Positions 1 to 15,301 of a stretch of DNA of 64,000 nucleotides are shown here, piece by piece. Source of the DNA: Scylla paramamosain (Eukaryota; Arthropoda; Malacostraca; Decapoda; Portunidae); NCBI RefSeq assembly GCF_035594125.1, contig NC_087151.1, positions 15,527,501 through 15,591,500 on the forward strand, given 5' to 3'. A program made the position numbers and the translations under genes. Each line of letters begins with the position of its first letter. Within the stretch, counting starts at the first letter, position 1. A model generated the notes under the pieces. That model was not told the origin of the DNA, searched no databases, and saw only the letters and a list, made by a program, of their open reading frames with translations.

Positions 1-48
1 CTTCAAGTTCTCTGTTCGTCCCCTCCCCCCCTCTGTCTGTCTGTTTGG

Positions 49-757
<709 letters not shown>

Positions 758-1021
758 TGTGTTGGCGAGGGGGGCGGCCGTGCAAGGTTTTCCAGGCCTA
801 TATTTAGCAGCACCCAATGAGGCTCCTTAGGCTGCGGGAGCTGACGAAATGTTTGCTTGTTGACGGGGATGGTGCAGCGGGCCGGGGCGGGAGGGGGCGG
901 GGCAGGGAGAGGGAAAGGAAAGGTTGGGGATAGCGTGCGTGAGTTGGGGTTAGATATACACGTACGGGGCGCCGGGACGAAATGAGATGGGGAAGGGCGG
1001 GATGAGGAAAAAAGAGGAATT
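758..1021. other. G-rich single-copy stretch, no gene seen
   Basis: GC-rich with GGGGCGG-type runs (870-905) and several CpGs. It could be 5' flank of a gene, but no promoter motif or exon is convincing. Confidence 0.4.
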
Positions 1022-1465
1022 GGGGAGGTCTTGCTTTGGTTGGGGTCAAGTACTATACTCGTAGTTCTCCCGTGTATCCTTGGTCTGTTTCTTTATAGCC
1101 GTGACAGAAAGTTAAGAGTTAAGAAGATTAGCAAATAGAAAGTTTGAAATGAGTTGAGATGCTGGGGAGGGCAATGTTTGGATGGGGCTTGGTTAAGTAC
1201 ACTCTTACCTCTCCTGTCTCCCGTGTATCCCTGTTCTTTAAAATTTTGATGGGGCTAGATAGTTTGGGTTAAGAGTTAAGAAGATTAGCAGTAGAAAGAT
1301 TAAATGAGTTGGAGGGGATAAATATGTCAAGCTATTTAATTTTTCTCTCTGCTCCTCCTACTCCCTTGTCCTATATCTTCACCTTTACCGTGGGTGTAGA
1401 AAGTCAAGATGAAAGCAAGATCTAAGAGGAAGATAAGCAAGTAAAAAGATTGAACTTATTAGGAG
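1022..1465. repeat. Diverged ~145-bp tandem repeat, about 3 units
   Basis: Units begin GGGGAGG(T/G)C near 1022, 1163 and, more diverged, 1312. Shared blocks include CCCGTGTATCC followed by the phrase AAGAGTTAAGAAGATTAGCA and AGAAAG...AATGAGTTG. The first two units align by eye over their whole length with indels; the third retains mainly the AAGA-rich half. Confidence 0.6.
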
Positions 1466-1924
1466 GAAAGATGGCAGGCAGTTCCATTTCCTCCCTTCTG
1501 CTCCCCTGTCCGCCTCTATTTCCCCTTTCTTTTTACTCCTGCTTGGTAATGAAGGCGGGGTGAGGGCGCCACGGCCGTCATCCAACCGCTGATGATCGAG
1601 GCAAGGGGAAGGAAGACGTGACACGGTGGTAACTTTGGTTGTTGTGCTTGAGTTATGCTGCTCCTCCTTTTTATTTTATTTTATTTTTTTTTGTAATAGG
1701 GGGTCTGATAAAAGGCTACAAAAAGGTAGAAAATAAAGGTCCAATGCTGTAATAATGGTGACAGGGCCTTGAAATAACTACAGTCCTTACTAATCACGTG
1801 TGAAAAAGGTTTGGCAAGTGGTATATGAACAGAAAAATGTCTACTCAATTGTCTCGATTTTTTTTTTTTTTTTTTTTGTTACAGTCGTGTTGGTCTGTTA
1901 AATTCCAGAAGTGACTGTGACTTT
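1466..1924. other. Non-coding, no gene seen
   Basis: Pyrimidine-rich segment, a (TTTTA) run near 1670-1690 and poly(T) at 1858-1877. Confidence 0.6.
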
Positions 1925-2170
1925 TGTGTGTGTTGCAGGATGACTTTGGCATTGTAAGCCGTGTATTGCATGGTAAGGATGGCTGTAGCCATGTGTATTG
2001 CAAGGCAGGAATGACTGTAACCGTGTACGTTGCAAGGCAGGGATAACTATGTGTATTGCAGGCCAGGTATGAATGTACGTAGTCTTGTATGTGGTAGGGG
2101 CAAGGGCGACTGTAGCCATTAGTGTCGCAGGCCAGGCAGGTGAAGGTAATACGAAGCCTTGTGTTGCAGG
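1925..2170. repeat. Short degenerate minisatellite
   Basis: Five or six units of roughly 26-40 bp carrying TGTATTGCA(A)GGCAGG followed by ACTGTA(G/A)CC. Spacing is irregular. Confidence 0.6.
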
Positions 2171-2322
2171 GCCGCGCGCCGCAATCCCCGCCCTCCATCA
2201 CCATGAGTTTCTTTCGCCCGTTCTCCCTCGGGTTGGAGTTCATTACGCTGCAGGTGATGACGCCCCTTCCGCGAGCCTTGGCTCATGCTGGCCGCCGCGC
2301 GCCGCCCGCCCGACAGACAGAC
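2171..2322. other. GC-rich single-copy stretch
   Basis: Contains CpG-rich GGCCGCGCGCCGC blocks and a short ATG reading frame (MSFFRPFSLGLEFITLQ) ending at CAG|GTGATG. It is an unproven candidate for an upstream exon; nothing in the sequence ties it to the dynein gene. Confidence 0.2.
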
Positions 2323-2323
2323 A

Positions 2324-2372
<49 letters not shown>

Positions 2373-2378
2373 ACAGAC
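2323..2378. repeat. (CA)n microsatellite
   Basis: 56 bp, preceded by (CAGA)n. Confidence 0.97.
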
Positions 2379-3343
2379 CTAGAAAATACGGTGCAGCCAA
2401 ACGTAGCTGATTGGTGCTGTGTGCTGTGTTGTGTTGTGCTGAGTGTAGACTACTGTGGAAGGTAATATCATTTTGGGCAAAATTCAACGAGCAGGAGGAT
2501 GAGGGACGATTTCTTTTTTACGGGGAAGTAAATTCACTAGTGTCTTCTCATTGACTTTCAGGGTGACGAATGGCGAACAGCGTCAGATGTATTATACATG
2601 ACAAGGCCTTGCCTTAATACTTACTTCTCTCACTCTTTGAGCAGTGACAGAGCGTGTAGCCATCACAACATTACTTTGACTTACTAAGAAGCTCATTTGG
2701 CATCGCAGAACAGCTTGTCGTTCACTGAGTAGCTCCTTCAAGACATACGGAGCGAAATATGACAACAAAATCTTGAGAGAAAAGAGTCTAGCTAGCAAAT
2801 GGTCGCCGCTCAATTTCGTGCACGTCAGATTCTGCCCAATGTGACGCTGTTTGTGCTGCGCTCAGGATGGAAGTAGCATGTTAATAATCCAGATTGTTCT
2901 TGACGCAGTTCCAGTGATGAATATGCGAACCTTTCAGTTTTTACCTATAGTGTGTATTACTGTTCCTTTCGTCAGTCCTTGGTGGCTATACTGATAACGA
3001 ATGAAAAGTACTGTTTCATGATTATTACCAGAGGAAAGAAAAGCACGCATCACGTATTATAAAGAATTCTTAAACTTATACTTTGTCTAGAGAGAGGTTA
3101 AGGGAGAAAAGTCCACCGTCCCAGCTTTACAAAGTCCGAGATGCAGCGACGTTTGGCCGAACACTTCCTCCATTGCCTGAACCTTCACCCTCGAACTCCT
3201 TTCTTTTCCTATAAGGCGCGGGCGGCGGCGGTCTGTTTAGCATATCATATTCTTCTTGATTGTGGATATGACGCTTCTTTGTGCTTCCTCCATTACAGTG
3301 TCCTGCTTCTTGTGTCTGTGTGGGCCCGTAAGTGTCCTGTGGG
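2379..3343. other. Single-copy non-coding, no gene seen
   Basis: Ordinary composition with no long reading frame, splice pair or repeat that I can recognise. Confidence 0.6.
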
Positions 3344-3451
<108 letters not shown>

Positions 3452-3543
3452 ATTTACGTCTTTTTTCTTACCTGAAGCGGCTGCGGTAAAAATTGCAGGC
3501 GCTTCAGATTACAATGTCGTGCCAAGTAAATGAGGGAAGGGAT

Positions 3544-3544
3544 G

Positions 3545-3576
<32 letters not shown>

Positions 3577-3627
3577 GTGTGTGTGTGTGTGGGTGGGGGG
3601 CTTGGAAAGAATAAGTCCACGATTGAC

Positions 3628-3718
<91 letters not shown>
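3544..3718. repeat. (GT)n then (TA)n compound microsatellites
   Basis: (GT)n at 3544-3592 and perfect (TA)n at 3631-3718, with a 38-bp unique spacer. Confidence 0.97.
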
Positions 3719-3719
<1 letters not shown>

Positions 3720-4400
3720 TTTTTTTTTTGTACAAGTATTTTCTTTTATTATTATTAATTCTAATTGCTTATCGATTTAGTAAAGAAAGAAAAAAAATGT
3801 CGAGGGTGAACACAGGTCTTATTTTAGGTTTTCAATGTATCTTCCTTATTAATGTTGCTTTTCTAATTCAGGAAAAATACATTGGACTTACCTTCGTTTA
3901 TCAGCATAATGTTACTTTCCTAATAATGTAAGATAAAGACAAAAAAATAAATAAATAAATAAAAACTAACCTTCAACTCAACTAAAACTAAAAATAAGAG
4001 ATTAATATTTCAATTTTAACAAAAACACCAAACACTCAAACCAGAGCAACTAAAAAAATCATAATGATAAATAGATAAATAAATAAATAAATAATAAGAA
4101 TCTTTATTCTTAACGTGTGTCTCGGTAAAGGGAAGGAACTGTTTTCTCTCCGCACCTCCGTGACTATTTTTGTTCCTGGACGTGAGCAAGAGTGTCTGGC
4201 TGGCGTGTGAAGGCCTCGCGTGCCCACTCAGAGGCTTATCCCAAACAACACTCACGCCTTTTTCTTCTTGACGCCCTCAGGGAGTCAGTTTGGTGGAGTG
4301 TGAAATGACGCACGCAGCGCAGCGGAAGGGCGTTACCATCTCCTGCCCGGTAACCGCCCACCATGCTACATACATATATACATAGATAAAGATTGGCAGG
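3719..4400. other. AT-rich non-coding
   Basis: Contains (AAAT)n near 3945-3965 and (AAAT/GATA)n near 4063-4096. No gene seen. Confidence 0.6.
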
Positions 4401-4405
4401 ATAGG

Positions 4406-4456
<51 letters not shown>

Positions 4457-4481
4457 GTAGACAGATAGGTTGATTGATTAG

Positions 4482-4512
<31 letters not shown>
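4401..4512. repeat. (GATA)n-(GATT)n compound microsatellite
   Basis: (TAGA)n at about 4403-4455 followed by (TGAT)n at about 4463-4510, with scattered GATA up to 4575. Confidence 0.95.
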
Positions 4513-5058
<546 letters not shown>

Positions 5059-5080
5059 ATATTTTTTTATCAGTTAGATG

Positions 5081-5112
5081 AAACATAAGAACATAAGAAC
5101 ATAAGAACAACA
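5081..5112 (-). repeat. (ACATAAGA)n short tandem, LINE-tail-like
   Basis: Three to four copies of ACATAAGA. The reverse complement (TCTTATGT) resembles the TTTATGTTCT end of the CR1-like LINE fragment at 6600-6985, so this may be the tail of an otherwise unrecognisable - strand insertion. Confidence 0.5.
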
Positions 5113-6599
5113 GCAACTAGACGTAAGAACATCGGAGAACTGATTACAAATCCCTACCATACATAATATTTTCCGGTACATACATTTCACAGGTAAATGT
5201 ACAAGAACCAGTCAGTTCCAGTTCCAGCGGCGAATTGATTGTAGCCTTCTCTTTCTCACAGTAACAGTAGCCACACAACCACGACCCCGGGATGAGTACA
5301 CAGTAGAGTAAAGGTTGTGTGTCCACGCTTACATGTACGTAACACCTCACCAGTAGTGCGATCAGCCGCCCTTCCTGCACCATCCGGCCACCGCCATGCA
5401 GAGACTCAGGGCCACCGCGTCCATGAAACCTGTGGCTATAGGCGCTGAGTTTATCCGGAGGGTACAAAACCATTCACTCCAGCCAGCCCTCGTTCACTTA
5501 CTCACTCACTTACTTACTTACTCAAGTCTTACTCACTTATTACAATCCTCCTTCACTCACTCACTTACTCCAGCCCTGTTTTACTTATTCACTCACTGAC
5601 TCCAACCCTTACTCATCTTTTCTTTATTTATTTATTTTTTTTTTTTTTACTTTCTCCACCTATCCCTAACTCACTTCAGTTCTCTCTCACTTATTTATAT
5701 ATTTATTTACTTGCTTATTAATTATTACATTTTATTTTTTTCCCACTTATTTACTCAGTCATTTACTCGCTTATACTCTCTCTTCAATCTTTTCACACTT
5801 ATTTATTTATTTACTTACTCGTTCTGTTTTTGTTTTGATTTTTGTTAATTTACTCCAGCTCTTCTTTATTTACCCACTTGCTCACTTTTTCTTTTTTTAC
5901 TTCCATACACCTTTCTCAGTCAGAGTTCCAAGGTGACTGTCTCTAAGGAAGCAGTCTACGAGTTTTATACATTCTCGAGAACCAGGCCGAAAATGTACTG
6001 ATTGAGGTAACAATGTGTATTCATTGTGTATTTCAAAGGTAAACTCCAATAGAGCAATGCTACTTTCTATACCTTCTGAAAAACACAAGCGTCACACAAT
6101 TGTCAAATATTGTTACTTTTATCCGTACTTGAGCAACATCACCATAAGACTCAGTTGTTGTGGCGTTTTAAGGCAGTCAATCAATCAGTCAGTCAGTTGT
6201 GTCAGCAGCCTCGAAATGTATAGTCCCTCGTTTGAATCTTCCTTGAGAGCAGCTCAGTTCAGCAAGCCATCTGCCAGAATACACTTGGTACAGTCACAGT
6301 CACAAGCTCATTAACCTACTGCACTCACTCCTACTGTACTGTATTGCCTTCCCTCAGCCTTATTAAAGGATAGATAGATGATTTACTGATCGAGGAAATT
6401 ATATAGCAGTAATGATATATGACATTTTTGTCTTGATTTACAAAGAATTTTACTGTTTGTAAATTAACTTTGAGCGAAATATATTAAAATTAACTAAGAA
6501 TTCAAAAGGTAAAACGCAATGCAATTATGAAAATTAGTTATTTATTAATTTACTCATTAATTTACCTATTTATTCATTAGTTTTATTTTATTTTTTAGA
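5113..6599. other. Non-coding with degenerate ACTC/ACTT tetranucleotides
   Basis: 5490-5890 is a decayed (ACTC/ACTT/ATTT)n field. 6175-6195 is a short (TCAG/TCAA)n. The rest is single-copy and AT-rich. No gene seen. Confidence 0.6.
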
Positions 6600-6985
6600 A
6601 TCACTTGAAAGATGGTGGTCATCAAATATCATTTAAATGGTATAGGAGATATAACAAAGCTGACAAACAAAATCCTCAGGGTCAGTAATCAAGATAGGAC
6701 AAGAAATAACAGGTTCAAGCATGGTAAAGTTCAATAAAAAAAATAAAATAAAAAAAAGAGAGAGAGGTGGAGAGACTGGTTCTCAAATATGGTGATAAAG
6801 GAATTGAATAGACTCAGTAAACAGGTTGTTAGTACTGAGTCAATAGGAAGTTTCAAAAGAAGATTAGATAAACTTATGGATGAGGATGACAGGTGGATAT
6901 AGGTAGGCACGTTATAAACAAGGATTGCCACGTGTAGATTGGATGGCTTCTTGCGGCTTCCCTTGTTTTCTTTATGTTCTGAAGT
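6600..6985 (+). mobile_element. LINE 3' end fragment (CR1/Jockey-like C-terminus plus 3' UTR)
   Basis: Conceptual translation shows the usual LINE C-terminal ending (IDSVNRLLVLSQ, then INLWMRMTGGY) with several stops, followed by a 3' UTR with GGATGGCTTCTTGCGG and CTTGTTTTCTTTATGTTCT. An A-rich (AATAA)/(GA) interruption lies at 6735-6768. Heavily decayed. Confidence 0.6.
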
Positions 6986-7227
6986 GAGTGTTGTACGTTA
7001 TTAAACTTTTGACCTCGACTCTACCGAAGCCCAACCAATACACACGAAAGCTTTTCGCGCACCCTACACACCCCACAGCCCGCAGCGCCAGACTCCTCTA
7101 GAGTGAAAGAATGTCAACACCTCTCAACCCTCACTGTGTATATAATAAGGAAACCAACTTTCCTACAACACATGTTCCGCCAGATTTCCATGAATACAAC
7201 ATTGGTTGGACGCTGTTGGGAAGGACA

Positions 7228-7264
<37 letters not shown>

Positions 7265-8204
7265 TCCCTGGTAGCGTCCTGCTAAATGTAATTTTTTTTC
7301 ATTGTTTCCTTCTCACTCACGATTCCTTTCGTATAGATATTTCCTTTCATCTTCCTTGACACTGTAATCTTAGTCAAGAATAGAATGTTCGGTTCTTTTC
7401 ATTATCACGTACGTCACACTAGACAAGAATTCCTCCTATAGGGGAGCAATTGTTCGAGGCTCTCATGCATTTATCCTGCTGCTGTCATGGCTGCCACACC
7501 AACATCCGAGACAACGCCACAGCAACCAACATTAGTGACTGTACGGGTGATTACTTTTACATACTGAAACCACTCTTGAATAGATCACTTTTATATAATG
7601 AAACCACCCTTGTATCCTAAACCAGACTGCAGTAAGGCGACCCATACACGACGTGATAGAATGATGTTCCTCTCTCCCATCCAGATGAAGGTCAACTCGC
7701 CTACCAAGAACAGGCGTTAGCACGTTCGATAACGACACGTCAATGCTTCATGAGCTGCGGCCCAGTTTTACTGGTACTCTTAAGAGGAAAACAGTTACTC
7801 GAGACGTGGCCGACAGAGGAAACCTTCCGCGTCGATGAGTAAGAGCCCATTGAAGAAGTAACCTGCAGCTCAGAGGAGTAACACACGAGGCAATGAAAAC
7901 TTGCCCAGTGTTTCCTGTCAATCCCTTCAGTGAGGTGCAAGTGGCGAGTATGTGCCTGCAATTCCGTTTGCTTTCATCAACCTAAGAAGCCTCGCGTGCA
8001 CGTTTTCTCAGCAACAAAGGACGGGAAGACAGTGATTGCCTTGTGTGACCCTTGCCAGTGTATGTCAAGGCGTCTCCTTTGCCGCGTCATAATGTGGTGG
8101 CTGGATTAGCGATAAACACAACTACCCGTCACATTTGGTGGGCCCGATGTTTTAAGGACTCATTTTAAATTTCAATGAAGACTGTGCTCGGCCGCCACCT
8201 CTCT
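6986..8204. other. Non-coding; includes (GT)n
   Basis: (GT)n at 7231-7263; the remainder is single-copy with no convincing exon. Confidence 0.6.
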
Positions 8205-8444
8205 CACGATAATCATCCCGAGTATTTACGTGCGAGAGAATATCTGGAGTCTCATCACCTCCATTAGAGTCAGTAATCGTCGGCGTCAGGAAGTGTCTTG
8301 TGTGTGTCACGTCTGGACCTTCTGCACGATGACAAGCCTGACTATTTACGTGCAGGAGGGCATCTGAAGGTTCATCACCACCAATAGAACAAAAAATTGT
8401 CGGCGTCAAGAAGTGTCTTGTTCGCGTCACGTCTGGATTTGAAT
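8205..8444. repeat. Two-unit 120-bp tandem duplication
   Basis: Two units exactly 120 bp apart share TATTTACGTGC (8223 and 8343), TCATCACC.CCA.TAGA and CGGCGTCA.GAAGTGTCTTG (8281 and 8401). On the - strand both read in one open frame, giving a 40-residue repeat (DVTxTRHFLTPTI..GGDE). I recognise no protein family. Confidence 0.75.
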
Positions 8445-10485
<2,041 letters not shown>

Positions 10486-10610
10486 TCTTCTTCTTCTTTT
10501 TCTTCTTCTTCCTTTTCTTCCTCCTTTTCTTCCTCCTCCTCCTCCTCCTCCTCCTCCTCCTCCTCCTCCTCCTCCTCCTCCTCCTTCTCCTCCTCTTCCT
10601 CCTCCTCCTG
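10486..10610 (+). repeat. (CTT/CTC)n tract forming the polypyrimidine tract of exon 1
   Basis: About 125 bp of CTT and CTC triplets ending 12 bp before the exon 1 acceptor; it serves as the pyrimidine tract of that 3' splice site. Confidence 0.9.
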
Positions 10611-10621
10611 CCCGGTGACAG

Positions 10622-10759
10622 AAGCGCCGTGAAGAACAAGAGCGACGGGCGCGGCGGGGGGACACAGACCCACGCTATGAGTACATTTTCCAGGTGCTGG
10701 CGGCCTGTGCGGGCATTGCCAGACATCAGGTGATGGACCACGTGTTTGAGGAGAACCTG
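10622..10759 (+). CDS. DNAH5-like: Dynein heavy chain exon 1 of those visible (46 codons, phase 0-0)
   Basis: The acceptor is GGTGACAG after a 120-bp (CTT/CTC)n tract; the donor is CTG|GTGAGT. The peptide begins KRREEQERRARRGD and continues DPRYEYIFQVLAAC and HQVMDHVFEENL, matching the first conserved helix of DNAH5-type tails. There is no ATG in frame before a stop, so this is an internal exon and the initiator methionine lies upstream. The basic, Arg-rich start agrees with the basic extreme N-terminus of the family. Confidence 0.85.
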
Positions 10760-11559
10760 GTGAGTCTCTGCCTATTGTGCTTATGTACGTGTATGATTTC
10801 CATGTATTTATTTGTTTGTTTCCTTGTCTGTTCTGTATGATTGGCTCTTTGTCTGCTGATCGTTCAGTTTAGATGTCTGTCTCTCCTCGCTGGTTGACTG
10901 GTTGGCTTATTGGTTGGCTGGATGTCTGTCTCTTGTGTGTCTGTCTTGACCGGATGTGTGGCTGGTTAGCTGTTAAACCTGCTGGTTGGCTGACTGATTG
11001 TCTGGTTGGCTATATGTATGTTTGTATATACGTATGTCTGGCTGCTTGGTTGTTTGTTCATCCGTCTGTCTAGTTGGCAGGTTGTCTAGCTGTCTGGCTG
11101 TTTGCCTGTTTGGCTTGCATATGGCTGGCTGGCTGGCCCCTTTTCTCTCTGTCTCACTTGCTGGCTGGCTAATTATCTGACTGTCCTTGTGGGTTTCTGT
11201 CTACCACCCTGTGTTCATCTATCACCCATGCAGTGCAGGACACGTCACGCGCCGCTCACAGAATGAATAGACAATTAGAGTAACAGCATGACATAACCTA
11301 GGTAGGCAGGAATTAGATGAAGGAATGAGATTAAAAGCTTAGTAGGAGTGGCATTAAATAAACGGATAGTAGGCAGACATGTGTGGGGAAATAGAATCAC
11401 AGAAGCTGGTGATGATTACATTAATAATAATGATGTAGTTACAATGGCATGGAATAGCCACATGTGTGGAGAAGTCTAATCATAGAAGCTGATGATGATG
11501 ATAATAATAATGACAACCACCACCACTCACCATTCTCCTCATTGGCCTGTGCCACACAG
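10760..11559 (+). other. Dynein intron 1
   Basis: 800 bp. 10,880-11,175 is a degenerate (TGGCTGGT/CTGTCTGG)n field. Nothing coding seen. Confidence 0.8.
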
Positions 11560-11685
11560 CTGGAGGAGATCAGCAAGTTCCTGATGCCCGGCCAGTATAA
11601 CAACATGGTGTGGTTTTACCAGGAGTGCGAGGAAAGTCCGGATGAAAAGACCACGCACGAAGAGGAGGAAGAAGCAGACGCTAAG
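11560..11685 (+). CDS. DNAH5-like: Dynein heavy chain exon 2 (42 codons, phase 0-0)
   Basis: The acceptor is GCCACACAG and the donor is AAG|GTACTG, a weaker donor. It encodes LEEISKFLMPGQYNNMVWFY followed by QECEESPDEK and an acidic run (HEEEEEADAK). The FYQE segment is the strongest DNAH5/8 match; the acidic tail is lineage-variable. Confidence 0.88.
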
Positions 11686-11955
11686 GTACTGACTGAACTA
11701 GTAAGCCAGAATACATTGAAGATGCCAGTTCCAAAAGAAAGATGTTAAAAAGACTATCATAATTACGAGAAATGTCTTGTTGTTGTTACTAATGCTACCG
11801 TTGCTCCTGCTGTAATTTGGGTTTTTTCGTAGGCATTCACCATAGTAGTAGTAGAAGAAGTAGTAGTAGTAGTAGTAGCAGCAGTAGTAAGAGTAAGTAG
11901 TAGTAGTTAGTCGCCACACGGTAAGCTGAATTAGAAGACTTGTCCTAGGCCCCCC

Positions 11956-11990
<35 letters not shown>

Positions 11991-12057
11991 GTCTTTATTC
12001 AAATCTCATAATATTCCTAATATTCCTTTACTCTATACCTTGCCTCACGCCATGCAG
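11686..12057 (+). other. Dynein intron 2
   Basis: 372 bp with imperfect (AGT)n at 11,844-11,910 and (GT)n at 11,961-11,988. Confidence 0.8.
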
Positions 12058-12184
12058 TCTCCCACGTCGCCGCTCCTGTCGCAGCCCTCCAGCGGACAGT
12101 CGCGACGTAACTCAGTGGTGAGCGGGCCCACCGAGCAGCAGCACTCCAGACGCAACTCCACAGCGACACAACACACTGAGGATG
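12058..12184 (+). CDS. DNAH5-like: Dynein heavy chain exon 3, Ser/Arg-rich linker with two RRNS motifs (phase 0-1)
   Basis: The acceptor is CCATGCAG and the donor is GATG|GTACGT. The peptide is low-complexity: SPTSPLLSQPSSGQ, then SRRNSVVSG and SRRNSTATQ. Two R-R-x-S sites fit the basophilic (PKA-type) kinase consensus. It falls where DNAH5-type proteins have a short variable linker before the GVC strand, so it looks like an inserted regulatory or disordered segment. The exon call rests on splice signals and phase (127 nt ending phase 1, matching exon 4) more than on homology. Confidence 0.75.
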
Positions 12185-12241
12185 GTACGTGCTTCGACCT
12201 TCATCATTATACTCTTCTTTCTATTCCTACTCCTCGTCCTT

Positions 12242-12295
<54 letters not shown>

Positions 12296-12860
12296 CTGTT
12301 GTTGTTTTTCTTTTCTTCTTCTTCTTCTTCTTCTCCTCCTCCTCCTCCTCCTCCTCCTCCTCCTTTAACTTTTATTCTGAATTTTTTACAGTTCCTGGCC
12401 GGGATTCACTAACTGTCCCATGTTATAAAATTCTTCATTACGGCAGTTCTCATAAACGATTCACTAACGCTTTGTAAGTCCGCCATTTTATCTTTTTAAC
12501 TCTACCGCGACTTTACTCTACAGCCGACAGATGACGTTGATGTGTTTGTTGGCATTTACTCTCAGCCAGCCATCGCAGCAAACATTTCCTCTTAGGTAGC
12601 AAGAGCCGATCACAGGAACACGAAGGCATCATGTGAACGCTGCCAAGGAAAAGTAGCATGTCACAACAACCAATACACGTTTATGAGAGCCCATATTGCT
12701 AATGGTGAAAATTAAATCAATTGTATTCTATTTAAGTGAACAGAAGGCTACATATTTCAGATTTTCATCGGAGATAATTTTGCTTCTAACTTACTAATGT
12801 CTCATGTAATGACAAAAATTTTTTTTACTCAAATTGACACATGGATCTTAAAAAAAATAA

Positions 12861-13420
<560 letters not shown>

Positions 13421-13466
13421 TCCAGGTATGTAAAGCTGTCTTATTCTATATAAATGCCTGATAACG

Positions 13467-15301
13467 TTTGCTTCTTCTTCTTTCCCTCCTCTACTTCAAC
13501 CAGATGGCACCACTGCTATCACATCTATTTCTAAAGCTGAACTCTTTGCTCAAACCTTTGCTAAAAACTCTACCTTGGACGATTCTGGGCTTGTTCCTCC
13601 CTCTCCTCCACCCTCTGACTACTTCATGCCTCGTATTAAAATTCTTCGTAATGATGTTTTCCATGCCCTCGCTGGCCTAAACCCTCAGAAGGCTTATGGA
13701 CCTGATGGGGTCCCTCCTATTGTTCTCCGAAACTGTGCCTCCGTGCTTGCACCTTGCCTAGTCAAACTCTTTCAGCTCTGTCTGTCAACATCTACCTTTC
13801 CTTCTTGCTGGAAGTTTGCCTACATTCAACCTGTTCCCTAAAAAGGGTGACCGCTCTAATCCCTCAAACTACCGTCCTATTGCTTTAATTTCCTGCTTAT
13901 CTAAAGTTTTTGAATCTATCCTCAACAGGAAGATTCTTAAACATCTATCACTTCACAACCTTCTATCTGATCGCCAGTATGGGTTCCGTCAAGGCCGCTC
14001 GACTGGTGATCTTCTGGCTTTCCTTACTGAGTCTTGGTCATCCTCTTTTAGAGACTTTGGTGAAACTTTTGCTGTTGCCTTGGACATATCAAAAGCCTTT
14101 GATAGAGTCTGGCACAAAGCTTTGATTTCCAAACTACCCTCCTACGGTTTCTATCCTTCTCTCTGTAACTTCATCTCAAGTTTCCTTTCTGACCGTTCTA
14201 TTGCTGCTGTGGTAGACGGTCACTGTTCTTCTCCTAAATCTATTAACAGTGGTGTTCCTCAGGGTTCTGTCCTGTCACCCACTCTCTTCTTATTATTCAT
14301 TAATGATCTTCTAAAACAAACTTCTTGTCCTATCCACTCCTATGCTGATGATACCACCCTGCACTTTTCCACGTCTTTTCATAGACGTCCAACCCTTCAG
14401 GAGGTAAACATATCACGCAGGGAAGCCACAGAACGCCTGACTTCTGATCTTTCTAAAATTTCTGATTGGGGCAGAGCAAACTTGGTATTGTTCAATGCCT
14501 CAAAAACTCAATTCCTCCATCTATCAACTCGACACAATCTTCCAGACAACTATCCCCTCTTCTTCAATGACACTCAACTATCCCCCTCTTCTACACTGAA
14601 CATCCTCGGTCTGTCCTTTACTTATAATCTGAACTGGAAACTTCACATCTCATCTCTAGCTAAAACAGCTTCCATGAAGTTAGGTGTTCTGAGACGTCTC
14701 CGCCAGTTTTTCTCACCCCCGCAGCTGCTAACTCTGTACAAGGGCCTTATCCGTCCATGTATGGAGTATGCTTCACATGTCTGGGGGGGTTCCACTCATA
14801 CTGCTGTTCTAGACAGGGTGGAATCAAAAGCTTTTCGTCTCATCAACTCCTCTCCTCTAACTGACTGTCTTCAGCCTCTCTCTCACCGCCGCAATGTTGC
14901 ATCTCTAGCTGTCTTCTACCGCTATTTTCATGCTAACTGCTCTTCTGATCTTGCTAACTGCATGCCTCCCCTCCTTCCGCGGCCTCGCTGCACAAGACTT
15001 TCTTCTTTCTCTCACTCCTATTCTGTCCACCTCTCTAACGCAAGAGTTAACCAGTATTCTCAATCATTCATCCCTTTCTCTGGTAAACTCTGGAACTCCT
15101 TGCCTGCTTCTGTATTTCCACCTTCCTATGACTTGAATTCCTTCAAGAGGGAGGTTTCAAGACACTTATCCACCAATTTTTGACCACTGCTTTGACCCTT
15201 TTAGGGACTGGCATTTCAGTGGGCATTTTTTTTATTAGATTTTTGTTGCCCTTGGCCAGTATCCTTCCTACATAAAAAAAAAATAAATAAATAAAAAAAA
15301 T
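13467..15301 (+). mobile_element. LINE-A copy 1, 5'-truncated non-LTR retrotransposon
   Basis: It joins the LINE-A alignment at TTTGCTTCTTC and runs through RT to the A-rich tail (AAATAAATAAAT) after ACATAAA. It retains the RT linker, all RT motifs and the C-terminal domain and lacks EN and the 5' UTR. One extra C in CTGTTCCCTAAAAAG (about 13,835) shifts frame relative to other copies. Otherwise the least damaged RT in the window. Confidence 0.95.
13816..15183 (+). pseudogene. LINE-A copy 1 reverse transcriptase ORF (455 codons)
   Basis: Non-LTR reverse transcriptase, which primes cDNA synthesis from nicked chromosomal DNA. Visible motifs: NYRPIALISCLSKVFE, GFRQGRSTGDLL, VALDISKAFDRVWH (first catalytic Asp), SGVPQGSVLSPTLFLLFIND, YADD at 14,341-14,352 (catalytic Asp pair), [15 protein letters not shown] and the C-terminal LYKGLIRPCMEYASHVWG block. 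The catalytic residues are intact but the ORF begins after a 1-nt insertion and lacks the endonuclease, so the copy cannot act autonomously. Confidence 0.9.

Noticed and set aside
2204..2254. Short ATG frame ending at CAG|GTGATG as the first dynein exon
   Set aside because: Its position and phase 0 donor would fit, but no residue pattern links it to the family and many such chance frames exist; a transcript would be needed.
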